Counted from the first letter of the stretch, positions 8,720 to 18,129 are shown. The stretch is DNA of 64,000 bases from DATAEE01 sp963725145 (GCA_963725145.1 CAVRXL010000010.1:558001-622000); one strand, 5' to 3'. Numbers and translations are program-made. Notes: a model not told the origin generated them from the sequence alone.

Positions 8720-9406
8720 GTGTTCCCTAAGCTCTCCGCGGAGTTTCTCGGCACGTTCTGGCTCGTTCTCGGAGGGTGCGGCAGCGCGGTACTCGCGGCC
8801 GCCTTCCCCGAGGTCGGAATCGGACTCCTCGGGGTGTCGCTGGCGTTCGGTCTCACGGTCGTGTCAGGGGCATACGCGCTCGGACCGATCTCGGGCGGTC
8901 ACTTCAACCCCGCTGTCTCCGTGGGCTTGTGGGCGGGAGGCCGCTTTCCTTCCGCCCTGCTGTTGCCTTACACCGCGGCGCAGGTCCTCGGTGGCGTCGT
9001 CGGCGCAGGCGTGCTGTACCTCATCGCGAGCGGCCGCGCCGATTTCAGCCTCGCGGGAGGGTTCGCCTCCAACGGGTACGGCGCGCACTCACCGGGCGGC
9101 TATTCGCTTGGGGCGGCGCTCGTGTGCGAAGTCGTGATGACGTTCATGTTCCTGGTCGTCATTCTCGGCACCACTCACAAACGCGCTCCGGCAGGATTCG
9201 CGGGCCTCGCAATCGGCCTCGCACTCACCTTGATCCATCTGATCAGCATCCCGGTGACGAACACGTCGGTCAACCCGGCGCGCAGCACCGCAACCGCGCT
9301 GTTCGTTGGAGACTGGGCGCTTCGGGAGCTCTGGTTGTTCTGGCTTGCTCCGGTCGTCGGCGCCGCGATCGCGGGCTTCACGTCCAAGGCTGTGCTCGAC
9401 AGCTAG
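8720..9406 (+). CDS. aqpZ: Aquaporin Z
   Basis: A water channel in the inner membrane, 228 residues (E. coli AqpZ has 231). The start is taken as GTG at 8720 because AAGGAG lies at 8708-8713 and the N-terminus MFPKLSAEFLGTFWLV then matches AqpZ; the ATG at 8669 would add 17 unrelated residues. Both pore motifs are present: NPA at residues 63-65 and 185-187. The selectivity-filter residues of water-specific AqpZ are at matching positions (F43, H173, T182, R188), so water rather than glycerol transport is expected. Confidence 0.96.
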   Translation: MFPKLSAEFLGTFWLVLGGCGSAVLAAAFPEVGIGLLGVSLAFGLTVVSGAYALGPISGGHFNPAVSVGLWAGGRFPSALLLPYTAAQVLGGVVGAGVLYLIASGRADFSLAGGFASNGYGAHSPGGYSLGAALVCEVVMTFMFLVVILGTTHKRAPAGFAGLAIGLALTLIHLISIPVTNTSVNPARSTATALFVGDWALRELWLFWLAPVVGAAIAGFTSKAVLDS

Positions 9407-9465
9407 TCGAGAAACCTCCGGTACCCGGACGCACCCGCTATCAGTTCACTTCTGATTCGAGCGGC

Positions 9466-9488
9466 GGCGAGTGTGCATTACACTCGCC
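9466..9488 (+). terminator. Stem-loop after aqpZ
   Basis: GGCGAGTG and CACTCGCC form a perfect 8-bp stem around the loop TGCATTA, 60 bp after the aqpZ stop. No T-tract follows, so it may be a weak terminator or an RNA-stabilising hairpin. Confidence 0.45.
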
Positions 9489-9576
9489 AGGCCGTCCTGC
9501 GGAGATTCGATCCCGACAGCAGCCGCGACCGGCACACACTGTTCGATAGTTGAATCACGGATCGAGGAGGAATCTC

Positions 9577-10776
9577 ATGCATGCTGGGATGCGAGTTGCC
9601 GCCATTGCAGCGACGTTGCCCGCGCTGGCCGTCGCGCAAACTCGTCCGGGCGATGTCAGGCTGAGCCCCGCGGAGAGCGTACGCGTCGAACGGCTGGCCG
9701 CGCTCGAATTCCCGTGGGGGATGGCGTTTCTCCCTGATGGGCGCCTGCTCATCACGGAAAAGCCGGGACGGCTTCGGATTTTCGCGGACGGACAACTGTC
9801 TCCGCCGCTCGAGAACGTACCGACCGTTTCGTATCGCCCGAAGCCATCCGAACAGGGTGGCCTGCTGGACGTCGCGGTCGATCCGGAGTTCGAGCAGAAC
9901 CGTCATATCTATCTCTCGTACTCCGAGGAGGCGCCGAGCTCCGCCCAGGGGGACGCCGCCGATCCCCGATTCGGCGGATTCCTGGATCTCACGGACAACC
10001 GGCTGATCGGTGGGGCCGTCATGCGAGCCAGGCTCGACGGCAATCGGCTCGCGGATGCGCAGGTGATCTGGAGGCAGGAGCCGAAGACAATCGCCCGTGG
10101 ACACTTCGCACTCCGGCTCGTCTTCGGACGCGACGGGACGCTGTTCATCACCTCCGGCGACCGCATGCGCTTCGATCCGGCGCAGAGCCTGGGCTCGAAC
10201 CTTGGCAAGGTCGTTCGCATCAATCGCGACGGGACGACGCCGAAGGACAACCCGTTCCTGGGAAAACCCGACGCGCTCGGGGACATCTGGAGCTTCGGCC
10301 ATCGCAACATGCTCGCGGCGGCCGTCCACCCCACCACCGGTCAGCTGTGGATCGTCGAGATGGGGCCGCTCGGAGGCGACGAGCTGAATCTCATTGAGCG
10401 TGGCGCCAATTATGGCTGGCCTGTCGTGAGCAACGGCGACAACTACGACAAGTCCCCCATCCCCGATCACCACACGAAGCCTGAGTTCAAGGCGCCGGTC
10501 CGGACGTGGACACCCGTGATCTCGCCGTCGGGCGCGTTGTTCTACGACGGCTCCCTTTTTCCGTGGCGCGGCAGCCTCGTGGTCGGCGGTCTTTCGTCGA
10601 AAGCCCTGATTCGCCTCGCCCTCGACGGCGCCAAGGTGAACGCCGAAGAACGAATCGACATGCAGCGTCGAATCCGGGACGTCGTGCAAGCCCGCGATGG
10701 CGCATTGCTCGTCATCACCGATGACAAGAGCGGCGAGTTGCTGCGGGTGACACCGGCGGCTTCCAGCAGCAAATAA
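9577..10776 (+). CDS. Periplasmic PQQ-dependent sugar dehydrogenase (glucose/sorbosone family)
   Basis: The protein has 399 residues with a signal peptide MHAGMRVAAIAATLPALAVA; the start at 9577 follows GGAGGAATCTC. It is a six-bladed propeller of the soluble aldose dehydrogenase type: LEFPWGMAFLPDGRLLITEK (blade 1), GGLLDVAVDPEFEQNRHIYL, GHFALRLVFGRDGTLFIT with the probable catalytic His, GKVVRINRDGT, WSFGHRNMLAAAVHPTTGQL, GPLGGDELNLIERGANYGWP, and SGALFYDGSLFPWRGSLVVG. Such enzymes oxidise aldose sugars in the periplasm using PQQ. The next gene starts 22 bp downstream. Confidence 0.93.
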   Translation: MHAGMRVAAIAATLPALAVAQTRPGDVRLSPAESVRVERLAALEFPWGMAFLPDGRLLITEKPGRLRIFADGQLSPPLENVPTVSYRPKPSEQGGLLDVAVDPEFEQNRHIYLSYSEEAPSSAQGDAADPRFGGFLDLTDNRLIGGAVMRARLDGNRLADAQVIWRQEPKTIARGHFALRLVFGRDGTLFITSGDRMRFDPAQSLGSNLGKVVRINRDGTTPKDNPFLGKPDALGDIWSFGHRNMLAAAVHPTTGQLWIVEMGPLGGDELNLIERGANYGWPVVSNGDNYDKSPIPDHHTKPEFKAPVRTWTPVISPSGALFYDGSLFPWRGSLVVGGLSSKALIRLALDGAKVNAEERIDMQRRIRDVVQARDGALLVITDDKSGELLRVTPAASSSK

Positions 10777-10798
10777 TCATCGCGGTTCGACGTAGAGC

Positions 10799-11446
10799 AT
10801 GGAAGCCAACGAGTCGGCAACCGGTCGCGGCGCAGCGGTCACGCGGCTTCTGCTCCGCTGCGGGATGCTGGCCGGCCCGTTCTATCTCGCCGTCAGCCTG
10901 ATGCAGGCCCTCCTCCGGGACGGCTTCGACCTCGCGCGGCACCCGCTCAGCGTGCTCGCGAATGGACCGGGCGGGTGGGTCCAGACCGCGAACTTCGTGC
11001 TCACCGGCCTGATGGTCGTCGCCGCTGCCGGGGGATTCGGGCGCGTGCTGGGTCCGAGGTCACGCGCGGTGACGTGGTTCCTCGGCGGCTTCGGCGTGGC
11101 CATGATCGTGGCCGCCATCTTCCCGGCCGATCCAGTGGACGGGTTTCCCCCTGGCACGCCCGCAGGGCCTCCCACGTCGATCAGTACCACCGGGCTGATC
11201 CATTTCGCTGCGGGAGCTCTGGGCTTCACCTTCCTTGCCATCAGCTGCTTGTCCGCCGGGCGGGCGATGTCGCGCCGAAACCTGTCGACGCTCGCACGTC
11301 TCTCTCTTCTGAGCGGCCTTGCCATTCTCTTCGGATTCTTCGGTGGTTTTGCGCTCCCGGTGGGAATCCTGGGAATCTGGTTCGCTGTGATCGTGGGCTG
11401 GGCGTGGCTCGCGGTCATGTCGTTCGGCTTGAACCGCCTGGCCTAA
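10799..11446 (+). CDS. DUF998 integral membrane protein
   Basis: A 215-residue protein with about six predicted membrane segments. The family signature FDLARHPLSVLANGPGGWVQ lies after the first helix, followed by NFVLTGLMVVAAAGGFGRVL. The loop IFPADPVDGFPPGTP and the later GLIHFAAGALGFTFLAI are also typical of DUF998. Function unknown. It follows the sugar dehydrogenase by 22 bp on the same strand. Confidence 0.87.
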   Translation: MEANESATGRGAAVTRLLLRCGMLAGPFYLAVSLMQALLRDGFDLARHPLSVLANGPGGWVQTANFVLTGLMVVAAAGGFGRVLGPRSRAVTWFLGGFGVAMIVAAIFPADPVDGFPPGTPAGPPTSISTTGLIHFAAGALGFTFLAISCLSAGRAMSRRNLSTLARLSLLSGLAILFGFFGGFALPVGILGIWFAVIVGWAWLAVMSFGLNRLA

Positions 11447-11515
11447 GGCGATTCCCAATCAACAGCCTGCGAGGGCGGCCGGCGGACGTATACTGCAGCA
11501 ACGAAGGAGGCCTGC

Positions 11516-12682
11516 ATGTCACTGTCGCGCCGCAGCTTCGTACGGACCATCGGGCTGGGCGGTGCCGGCCTGTCCACAGCGTTCGTCATCGGTCGCGGCC
11601 GCGAGGCGATGGCGTTCGGGGACGGTGCGCTCCAGCCCTTGCAACCACCGGACGAGGGCGTCATCCAGATCGACTCGAACGAGAACGCGCGCGGCCCCGG
11701 GCAGTCCTCCATTGAAGCGCTGCACCGGGCCATCTCGGCGCGTGTGGGACGCGGCTATCCCCCAGACTACGTCGGCGATCTCAGCAAGACCATAGCGGCC
11801 CACTACAACGTGGGCATCGACCGCGTGATCATCGGCACGGGTTCCGGTCCGATCCTCGAAGCGGGTGTACGGGCGTTCTGCTCCCCGAGCAAGCCGCTCG
11901 TCACCGCGTCGCCGTCGTACGGCGCGCCCGAAAGCGCCGCGCGCAGAATCGGCGCCCAGGTCAAGGCCATCCCGGTCGACCGCGAGCTCAAGCTCGACCT
12001 GGACGCGATGGCCGAGGCCGCGACGGGCGCCGGGTTGGTGTTCGTCTGCAACCCGAACAACCCAACGGCGACAGCGCACAGCTTTGCGGCCGTCGATCGG
12101 TTCGTGCGCCGCGTCAAGCAGGCGTCTCCGGACACGGCGATCCTCATGGACGAGGCCTACATCGACTATACGTACGATGCGGCCGTCAAGACGGCCATTC
12201 CGCTGACGCAGGAACTGCCCGGCGTCTTCGTGGCGCGCACCTACTCGAAGGCGCACGGCATGGCCGGGCTGCGCGTGGGATACGCAGTGGGCCAGACTGC
12301 GACGGTGCGGGCCGTATCACAGGCCTGGAGCCTGGGCAGCATGAACACGCTGACCGCGGCCGCTGGCATCACGTCGATCAGGGACACCGCGCACATGGAA
12401 GAGGAACGCAAGGAAAACGCGCGGGTGCGCGACTTCACGCTTCAGGCCTTCAGAAAGATGGGATACGAGGCTTCCGACTGCCACACCAACTGCATCTTCG
12501 TGAACCTGGGCCGTCCGGCCCGCGAGTTCAGAGACGCCTGCCGCAAGCTCGGCGTGGCAGTTGGGCGCGACTTCCCACCGATGGAACAGACCCACAGCCG
12601 CATCACGCTCGGGACGATGGAAGAGATGCGGAAGGCGGTGGAGGTTTTCCAGAAGGTACTCGGAAGACCCACGAACCTGTAG
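11516..12682 (+). CDS. Tat-exported histidinol-phosphate aminotransferase-like PLP enzyme
   Basis: The protein has 388 residues and belongs to the class I/II aminotransferase fold, HisC-like branch. The N-terminus MSLSRRSFVRTIGLGGAGLS has a twin-arginine motif (SRRSF), unusual for a HisC-type enzyme, so a periplasmic location is inferred. PLP-site motifs are IDSNENARGPG, VFVCNPNNPTAT, MDEAYIDYTY, and YSKAHGMAGLRVGY, where the Lys should form the Schiff base; the C-terminal SRITLG arginine would bind the substrate carboxylate. AAGGAGG sits 6 bases before the ATG. Its substrate is unknown; no histidine-biosynthesis genes are near, so a housekeeping HisC role is unlikely. Confidence 0.88.
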   Translation: MSLSRRSFVRTIGLGGAGLSTAFVIGRGREAMAFGDGALQPLQPPDEGVIQIDSNENARGPGQSSIEALHRAISARVGRGYPPDYVGDLSKTIAAHYNVGIDRVIIGTGSGPILEAGVRAFCSPSKPLVTASPSYGAPESAARRIGAQVKAIPVDRELKLDLDAMAEAATGAGLVFVCNPNNPTATAHSFAAVDRFVRRVKQASPDTAILMDEAYIDYTYDAAVKTAIPLTQELPGVFVARTYSKAHGMAGLRVGYAVGQTATVRAVSQAWSLGSMNTLTAAAGITSIRDTAHMEEERKENARVRDFTLQAFRKMGYEASDCHTNCIFVNLGRPAREFRDACRKLGVAVGRDFPPMEQTHSRITLGTMEEMRKAVEVFQKVLGRPTNL

Positions 12683-12712
12683 GTCGCTCCCACCGACACC
12701 AACTGTCGTCGG

Positions 12713-13831
12713 TTATCGTGCCCGAGTCAGCACGTCTACCACCGCCTGGAACGCCGGCTTCGGCCGGCGCAAACGGTCCCAGAGCAGGGGATGGTTGACT
12801 CGTCCTCGGTTGAGCCACGAGTCGGCGTCACTCAGGCCCCAGAAGGTTACGCGCGACACCCAGTCGCGGTGCTTGACGATGACGCCGAAGATATCGGCGT
12901 ACCGCCTGGCGAGCTGCTGCTGCTTCGCCTCGGGCAATCCGTTGACATACGGGTCCGCCATCGTCGGGTCGGTGTTCGGTTCGGCCGGCGGCAGCATGTT
13001 GATGTCGAGCTCGGTGTACATCACCTTGAGCCCGGTGCCATGCAGCTCGGCAAACGTCTGTTCGATTTGATCGATGGCAGGCGTCTCGAGCTGCCAGTGC
13101 GCCTGGTTGCCGATGCCATCGATGCGCAGCCCGCGCGCCCGGAGATCTTTGACGAGCCGGATCACGCCGGCGCGTTTGGCCGGCTTCTCGAGGTTGTAGT
13201 CGTTGTAATAGAGCTCGGCGTCCGGATCGGCCTGGTGGGCGAACTCGAAGGCCTTCGCCACGTAGTCGTCGCCGATACCGTCATGCCACGGCGCCTTGCG
13301 CAGCGTGCCGTCCTCGTCGATCGCCTCGTTCACGACGTCCCAGCCGTGGATCTGGCCCTTGTAGCGCCCGACGACGGTGAGAATATGGTCGCGCATGCGG
13401 GCGAGGAGCGTCTCGCGATCGGCGGGCTTGCCGTCCGCGCCCTGGAAGACCCAGGCCGGCGTCTGCCGGTGCCACACGAGAGTGTGGCCGACGATCTGCA
13501 TCTTGCGATCGCGGCCGAACCGCACGTAGCGGTCCTGTGCCTCGAAGGCGTAATGATCTGCTGTCGGATGCACGTGCTGGAACTTGAGCAGGTTCTCCGG
13601 GGTGATCTGGTTGAACTGCTTCGTGATGATCTCGACGGCGGCCGTATCGACGAGGTCGCTCTGGCGTTGGTTGATTGCGACGCCGATCACCATACCGTTC
13701 GGCGTCAAATCTTTCAACGCGACGTTCTGACGCGCGGCGATCGGCAGGAGGGCCGCCACGGCAGCCGCGAGGGTCAGTCCCGATCCGACGAGGCGATTGC
13801 CGCTTCGGGCGTGGCCGAGTTGTCTGAGCAT
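12713..13831 (-). CDS. GH10 endo-1,4-beta-xylanase, secreted
   Basis: A 372-residue enzyme with an N-terminal hydrophobic signal (~residues 12-33) and one GH10 TIM barrel. Motifs are FNQITPENLLKFQHVHP (substrate binding), IVGHTLVWHRQTPAWVF, the acid/base Glu169 in WDVVNEAID, YYNDYNLE, IGNQAHWQLETP, and the nucleophile Glu274 in MYTELDINML. The WGLSDADSWL tryptophan motif near the C-terminus completes the barrel. It should cleave xylan backbones outside the cytoplasm. It is divergent from the GH51 gene across 71 bp, pointing to shared control of hemicellulose breakdown. Confidence 0.95.
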   Translation of the reverse strand: MLRQLGHARSGNRLVGSGLTLAAAVAALLPIAARQNVALKDLTPNGMVIGVAINQRQSDLVDTAAVEIITKQFNQITPENLLKFQHVHPTADHYAFEAQDRYVRFGRDRKMQIVGHTLVWHRQTPAWVFQGADGKPADRETLLARMRDHILTVVGRYKGQIHGWDVVNEAIDEDGTLRKAPWHDGIGDDYVAKAFEFAHQADPDAELYYNDYNLEKPAKRAGVIRLVKDLRARGLRIDGIGNQAHWQLETPAIDQIEQTFAELHGTGLKVMYTELDINMLPPAEPNTDPTMADPYVNGLPEAKQQQLARRYADIFGVIVKHRDWVSRVTFWGLSDADSWLNRGRVNHPLLWDRLRRPKPAFQAVVDVLTRAR

Positions 13832-13835
13832 ACCG

Positions 13836-13851
13836 CCCGTATCTTAACGGG
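13836..13851. promoter_or_regulatory. Dyad between divergent xylanase and arabinofuranosidase genes
   Basis: CCCGT and ACGGG form a perfect 5-bp inverted repeat around ATCTTA, in the 71-bp gap between two divergent hemicellulose genes. It is placed where one regulator could act on both, but the half-sites are short. Confidence 0.3.
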
Positions 13852-13902
13852 AGCGGCCTAAGTTACGCTGGGCCGTCACGTCACGTATTCGGAGAAGCAC
13901 AC

Positions 13903-15511
13903 ATGGTCTTCCGATTCTCGTCCGCCATTGGCCTGCTCGTCGTCGGCCTGGTTCTGATCGGCGCGAGCCGGGCCGGGATTGCGCTCGCGGACGAGCCGAT
14001 CGAGCTGGCCGTGGACGCGTCCAAAGCCGGCGCGAAGATCGACCGCAACATCTTCGGCCAGTTCGCCGAACACCTCGGCAACGGCGTGTACGAGGGCATC
14101 TGGGTCGGCCCCACGTCCCCCGTCCCAAATACCCGCGGCATCCGCAACGACGTCGTGGCCGCGCTCAAGGCGCTCAAGGTCCCCAACGTTCGCTGGCCCG
14201 GCGGCTGCTTCGCCGACGAATACCACTGGCGCAACGGCATCGGACCGTCCGGCGCGCGCGCCGTCACGCTCAATCCGAACTGGGGCGGCGTGACCGAGCC
14301 GAACAGTTTCGGGACGCACGAGTTCATGGACTTCCTCGACCAGATCGGCGCCGAGGCGTTCCTCTCGATCAACGTCGGCTCGGGGACGCCGCGGGAAGCG
14401 GCCGAGTGGCTCGAATACCTCACCACCTCGCAGCCGACGACGCTCGCGAAGGAGCGGGCGGCGAACGGCCATCCGTGCGCCCTACAAGATCGCCTACCTT
14501 GGCATCGGCAACGAGAACTGGGACTGCGGCGGGAACATGACGCCGGATTACTACCTGAGCCAGCTCAAGATCTACAGCCGCTTCGTCAGGAACTTCAATC
14601 CGGCGCAGCAACAGGACGCGCAGCGGATGCTGAAGATCGCCGTGGGTCCGGGCGGCGCCGAGCCCAGGTGGACGGAATGGACCGACGTCATCATGAAGGC
14701 CTGGCAGGGTCGCCAGTGGAGCTGGGACATCGACGGCCTCTCCTTGCATCACTACACCGTCGTGCGCTGGCCGCCGAAGTTCGCCTCCATCGGGTTCGGA
14801 GAGACCGAGTACAGCCAGATCCTCAAAGCCACTCTGAACATGGAGCAGCTCGTCGCGACGCACTCGGGAATCATGGACAAGTACGATCCCGAGAAGAAGA
14901 CCGCTCTGGTCGTCGACGAGTGGGGCGCGTGGTACGCGCCGCTGCCGGGCAGCAACCCGGGCTTCCTCGTCCAGCAGAACAGCCTGCGCGATGCCATCCT
15001 GGCGTCGCTCAACCTGAACATCTTCGCCCGCCATGCCGACCGCGTTCGAATGGCGAACATCGCTCAGATGATCAACGTGCTGCAGGCCATGATCATCACC
15101 GACAAGGAGAAGATGGTCGTGACCCCGACCTACCACGTCTTCAAGATGTATGTGCCCTTCCAGGACGCCACGTTCGTGCCGGTCACGTTCACGGCGGGCA
15201 GCTACACGCACGGCGACGTGACGCTGCCGCGCGTGGATGCCATCGCCGCGAAAGACGCCGCCGGCACGCTGTGGCTGGCCGTGACCAATCTCGACCCCGC
15301 GCGTCCCGTCGAGATCGCGGCTCGCCTGGCTGGTATCAGCCCCAGGAGGGCGGCCGGCGAAACCCTGACGGCTGCTGCCGTGGATAGCGTGAATACCGTC
15401 GAAGCGCCCAACGCTGTGACGCCGAGGCCCGTTTCGGCGAAGGTCCACGGCGACCGCCTGACCGTGACACTGGAGCCGAAGTCCGTGACGGTCCTGTCCG
15501 TTCGACAATGA
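13903..15511 (+). CDS. GH51 alpha-L-arabinofuranosidase, frame broken once
   Basis: A secreted GH51 enzyme of about 535 codons with signal MVFRFSSAIGLLVVGLVLIG. The first frame carries DRNIFGQFAEHLGNGVYEGI, VRWPGGCFADEYHWRNGIG and ERAANGHP. The second carries APYKIAYLGIGNENWDCGG (acid/base Glu in GNEN), SLHHYTVV and the nucleophile region VVDEWGAWYAP. The shift lies at ~14475-14480: removing one T there restores GHPAPYK, the usual GH51 order. The span is one base longer than a multiple of three, consistent with a single inserted base. If real, translation stops early and the enzyme is lost; a sequencing error is equally possible. It removes arabinose side chains that block xylanases, fitting its GH10 neighbour. 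Confidence 0.88.
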
Positions 15512-15561
15512 GGCCCTGTCCGACCGTGCGCCGACCGGTGTTAGGCTGCCGCTGATCGAGC

Positions 15562-16809
15562 ATGCGCTTCTTCTTCTTCCCGCTCTTCGTCGTCGCCCTG
15601 ACCATGGCGATCCCGGGTGAGCCGGCATTGGTGCAGTCCGCCCGCCACGTCCTCACGAGCGTCGAGCAGAACATCGACGTGGAAGATTGGCAGATCACAG
15701 CACGCGACACCGGCGTGGCTCCCGACGTCCCGTGGTCCGTGCGGCGAGAGCGGCTGCATGGCGGCAAGCAGGACGGCGTTGACCTGATCGTGATCGACAA
15801 CGGACGGATGACGATGACGGTCGTGCCCACCCGCGGCATGGGCATCCTGCGCGTCGTCATGGGCGATCTCAGGCTGGGCTGGGACTCCCCGGTGCGCGAG
15901 GTCGTGCACCCCCAGTACGTCAACCTCGAGGCGCGCGGCGGCCTCGGGTGGCTCGAAGGCTTCAACGAGTGGCTGGCACGCTGCGGGCTCGAATGGGCCG
16001 GCCACCCCGGTCCCGATCGCTTCGTCAACAACGTCGGCGAGCAAGCCGAGATGAACCTGACGTTGCACGGCAAAGTGGCGAACATCCCCGCATCCGAGGT
16101 GGAGGTGATCGTGGAACGTGAGCCGCGTCCCCGTATCCGAGTGAGGGGTCGCGTCGATGAGCGGGCGTTCTACGGTCCCAAGCTGGAACTCTGGACCGAG
16201 GTCTGGACCGAGCCGGGGAGCTCGACGTTCCGGATCGAGGATGCGCTGACCAACCGCAGCGCGTTCGAGTCGGAGTTCCAGCTTCTGTACCACGTGAACT
16301 ACGGCCCGCCGCTTCTCGGGGCCGGCGCGCGTTTCTCGGCTGCAGTCCGGCGCGTCACGCCATTCAACGCGCACGCGGCGAAGGACGTCGCGACCTACGC
16401 CGAGTACTCCGGGCCGGTTCGGGGGTTCATCGAGCAGGTTTACAACCTGCATCCTCTTGCCGATCGCGAGGGCCGCAGCGTGCTGATGCTGAGCAATGCG
16501 GCACGCGACCGCGCCGTGTCGATGAGCTTCGCGGTCGCGGAACTCCCCTACGTCACGCTCTGGAAGAACCTGACCGCGCTCGAAGAGGGGTACGTCACCG
16601 GACTCGAGCCGGGCACGGGGTTTCCGTACCCGCGCCGGCTCGAACGCGAGGCGGGACGCGTTCCAAAGCTGAAGCCCGGTGAAACTCGCCGCTTCGCGAT
16701 CGACGTCGGCGTGCACACGACGGCGGCCGCCGTCACGGGTGTCGACGATCACATCAAGCGGATCCAGAACGGCCGCTCCACGCAGATCGATCGCGTGCCA
16801 GAACGCTGA
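15562..16809 (+). CDS. DUF4432 aldose-1-epimerase-like protein, secreted
   Basis: The protein has 415 residues: a signal peptide (MRFFFFPLFVVALTMAIPGE) followed by a galactose-mutarotase-like beta-sandwich. The DUF4432 features are GVDLIVIDNGRMTMTVVPTR with GMGILRV, HPQYVNLEARGGLGWLEGFN, LTLHGKVANIPASEV, and LLYHVNYGPPLLG. Members probably bind or epimerise sugars; the exact reaction is unknown. It follows the GH51 gene by 50 bp on the same strand, suggesting a role in handling released pentoses. Confidence 0.88.
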   Translation: MRFFFFPLFVVALTMAIPGEPALVQSARHVLTSVEQNIDVEDWQITARDTGVAPDVPWSVRRERLHGGKQDGVDLIVIDNGRMTMTVVPTRGMGILRVVMGDLRLGWDSPVREVVHPQYVNLEARGGLGWLEGFNEWLARCGLEWAGHPGPDRFVNNVGEQAEMNLTLHGKVANIPASEVEVIVEREPRPRIRVRGRVDERAFYGPKLELWTEVWTEPGSSTFRIEDALTNRSAFESEFQLLYHVNYGPPLLGAGARFSAAVRRVTPFNAHAAKDVATYAEYSGPVRGFIEQVYNLHPLADREGRSVLMLSNAARDRAVSMSFAVAELPYVTLWKNLTALEEGYVTGLEPGTGFPYPRRLEREAGRVPKLKPGETRRFAIDVGVHTTAAAVTGVDDHIKRIQNGRSTQIDRVPER

Positions 16810-16827
16810 CGATGGTGCGTCGCCCCC

Positions 16828-16846
16828 CTGCCACAGGTCGTGGCGG
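16828..16846. terminator. Possible bidirectional hairpin between convergent genes
   Basis: CTGCCAC and GTGGCGG form a 7-bp stem (one G-T pair) around AGGTC in the 42-bp gap between the DUF4432 and DUF418 genes. There is no clear T-tract on either side. Confidence 0.3.
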
Positions 16847-16851
16847 CGCGC

Positions 16852-18129
16852 CTAGCCCCTACTAGCGGATGACGGCGCGGGCGCACCGGGCGGCACGCGG
16901 ATGGGCTCGAGCCGGAGCCACGTCAGCGATCTCCAGGCCCACTCGAGCGGCCCGAAGCGGAAGTGAGCGAGCCAGACCCGAGAAGCCCAGACCTGAAGCG
17001 CGAACACAGCGAGGCCCATCGGGATGGTGACGCTGTTGCCGAAACGGCCCAGGAGACCGAGGCCGAATCCGAAGAAGACGAGCACGCCGATCGCGGTCTG
17101 GCCCGCATAGACGCTGAGCGCCATCTGTCCGACAGGGCCGAAGCGCAGGAGGCGCGGCTGCCATCGCGGTCGCAGGCTCAGCAGCGCGAACGATGCGACG
17201 TAGAAGAGCGTCATCGCATTGTTCCACGCGTCGAAGAGACCCATGCCGGCCACCACGGGCCAGCTCGAAAAATCGGGCAGCGTACCGGCCGGCTGCGGCG
17301 GTTGACCGCCGCCGCCCATCGCGCGGCCCACCGCGAAGAGAACGCCGCCGGCTAGAGGAATGAGCAAGGTGAGCGCCCCCGTCCAGCGCCAGATCCTCCG
17401 CAACAGCCGCCGGTGCGTCTCGACGTCCTCGAACACGCGGCGCCGCCCGGCCCAGAGGCCGAGTAGGAAGAGCCCGAACGTCTGGAATCCCCGTCCGAAG
17501 AATCCGAACTGAAACTCCCACTTCGCCCTGAAGCCCGTCGTCGCGTGAAACCGGACGATCGCGGGGACGTCCCCTTCCGCAACCGCCCGCCAGTGCTCCT
17601 CCGCCTCCGCGTTCATCCGAGTCTGAAGCGACTGAAGCTGAGCCGGGGTTGCGGGTCCCTCGATCACCCGTTCGGCGATCCGGGGCACGCCCACGAGAAG
17701 AAGGACCGCGAGAACGAGTAGCCAGCGGTCCTGAACCCGGTAAAAGAGGATGAGGGGGATTCCGAGCGCCGCGTAGACGGTGAGGATGTCACCGCTGTAG
17801 GCCAGGCCGTGCAACCAGCCGATCGCGAACAGGATAAGAAGGCGCCAGACGAAGCGGGGGCGGAAGTCGGTCCCTGGACGACGGCGCTCGGCGCGTTGCA
17901 TCTGCAAAGCGAAGCTCAGGCCGAACATGAAAGAGAAGATACCGAACCCCTTGCCCCGTACGAAGATCCAGGACAAGGCCTCCAGCAGCAGGTCCGCCGT
18001 CCCGTGGATGTTGTAGGGTTGCCCCGGCGGCGGCATGAAGCCCAGGTACTGTTCGCCGAAATGCGCCATCGCGATCCCCGCGAGCGAGAGCCCGCGCAGC
18101 GCGTCGATGAGGCGAATACGTTCGTTCAC
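16852..18129 (-). CDS. DUF418 membrane protein
   Basis: A protein of about 425 residues with eight or more predicted membrane helices. The N-terminus NERIRLIDALRGLSLAGIAM and FSFMFGLSFALQMQRAE are the DUF418 hallmarks; the C-terminal LRFGPVGQMALSVYAGQTAI and FRFGPLEWAWRSLTW also match. The start is a GTG at 18129 that shares one base with the stop of the upstream metallo-beta-lactamase-like gene (TAGTG), so the two are probably coupled. Function unknown; some relatives are proposed transporters. Confidence 0.87.
   Translation of the reverse strand: MNERIRLIDALRGLSLAGIAMAHFGEQYLGFMPPPGQPYNIHGTADLLLEALSWIFVRGKGFGIFSFMFGLSFALQMQRAERRRPGTDFRPRFVWRLLILFAIGWLHGLAYSGDILTVYAALGIPLILFYRVQDRWLLVLAVLLLVGVPRIAERVIEGPATPAQLQSLQTRMNAEAEEHWRAVAEGDVPAIVRFHATTGFRAKWEFQFGFFGRGFQTFGLFLLGLWAGRRRVFEDVETHRRLLRRIWRWTGALTLLIPLAGGVLFAVGRAMGGGGQPPQPAGTLPDFSSWPVVAGMGLFDAWNNAMTLFYVASFALLSLRPRWQPRLLRFGPVGQMALSVYAGQTAIGVLVFFGFGLGLLGRFGNSVTIPMGLAVFALQVWASRVWLAHFRFGPLEWAWRSLTWLRLEPIRVPPGAPAPSSASRG

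Noticed and set aside
12744..12770. Hairpin CGCCGGC-TTCG-GCCGGCG near the xylanase 3' end as a dispersed repeat
   Set aside because: It lies in a normally conserved GH10 C-terminal segment (RRPKPAF) and has no second copy in the window.
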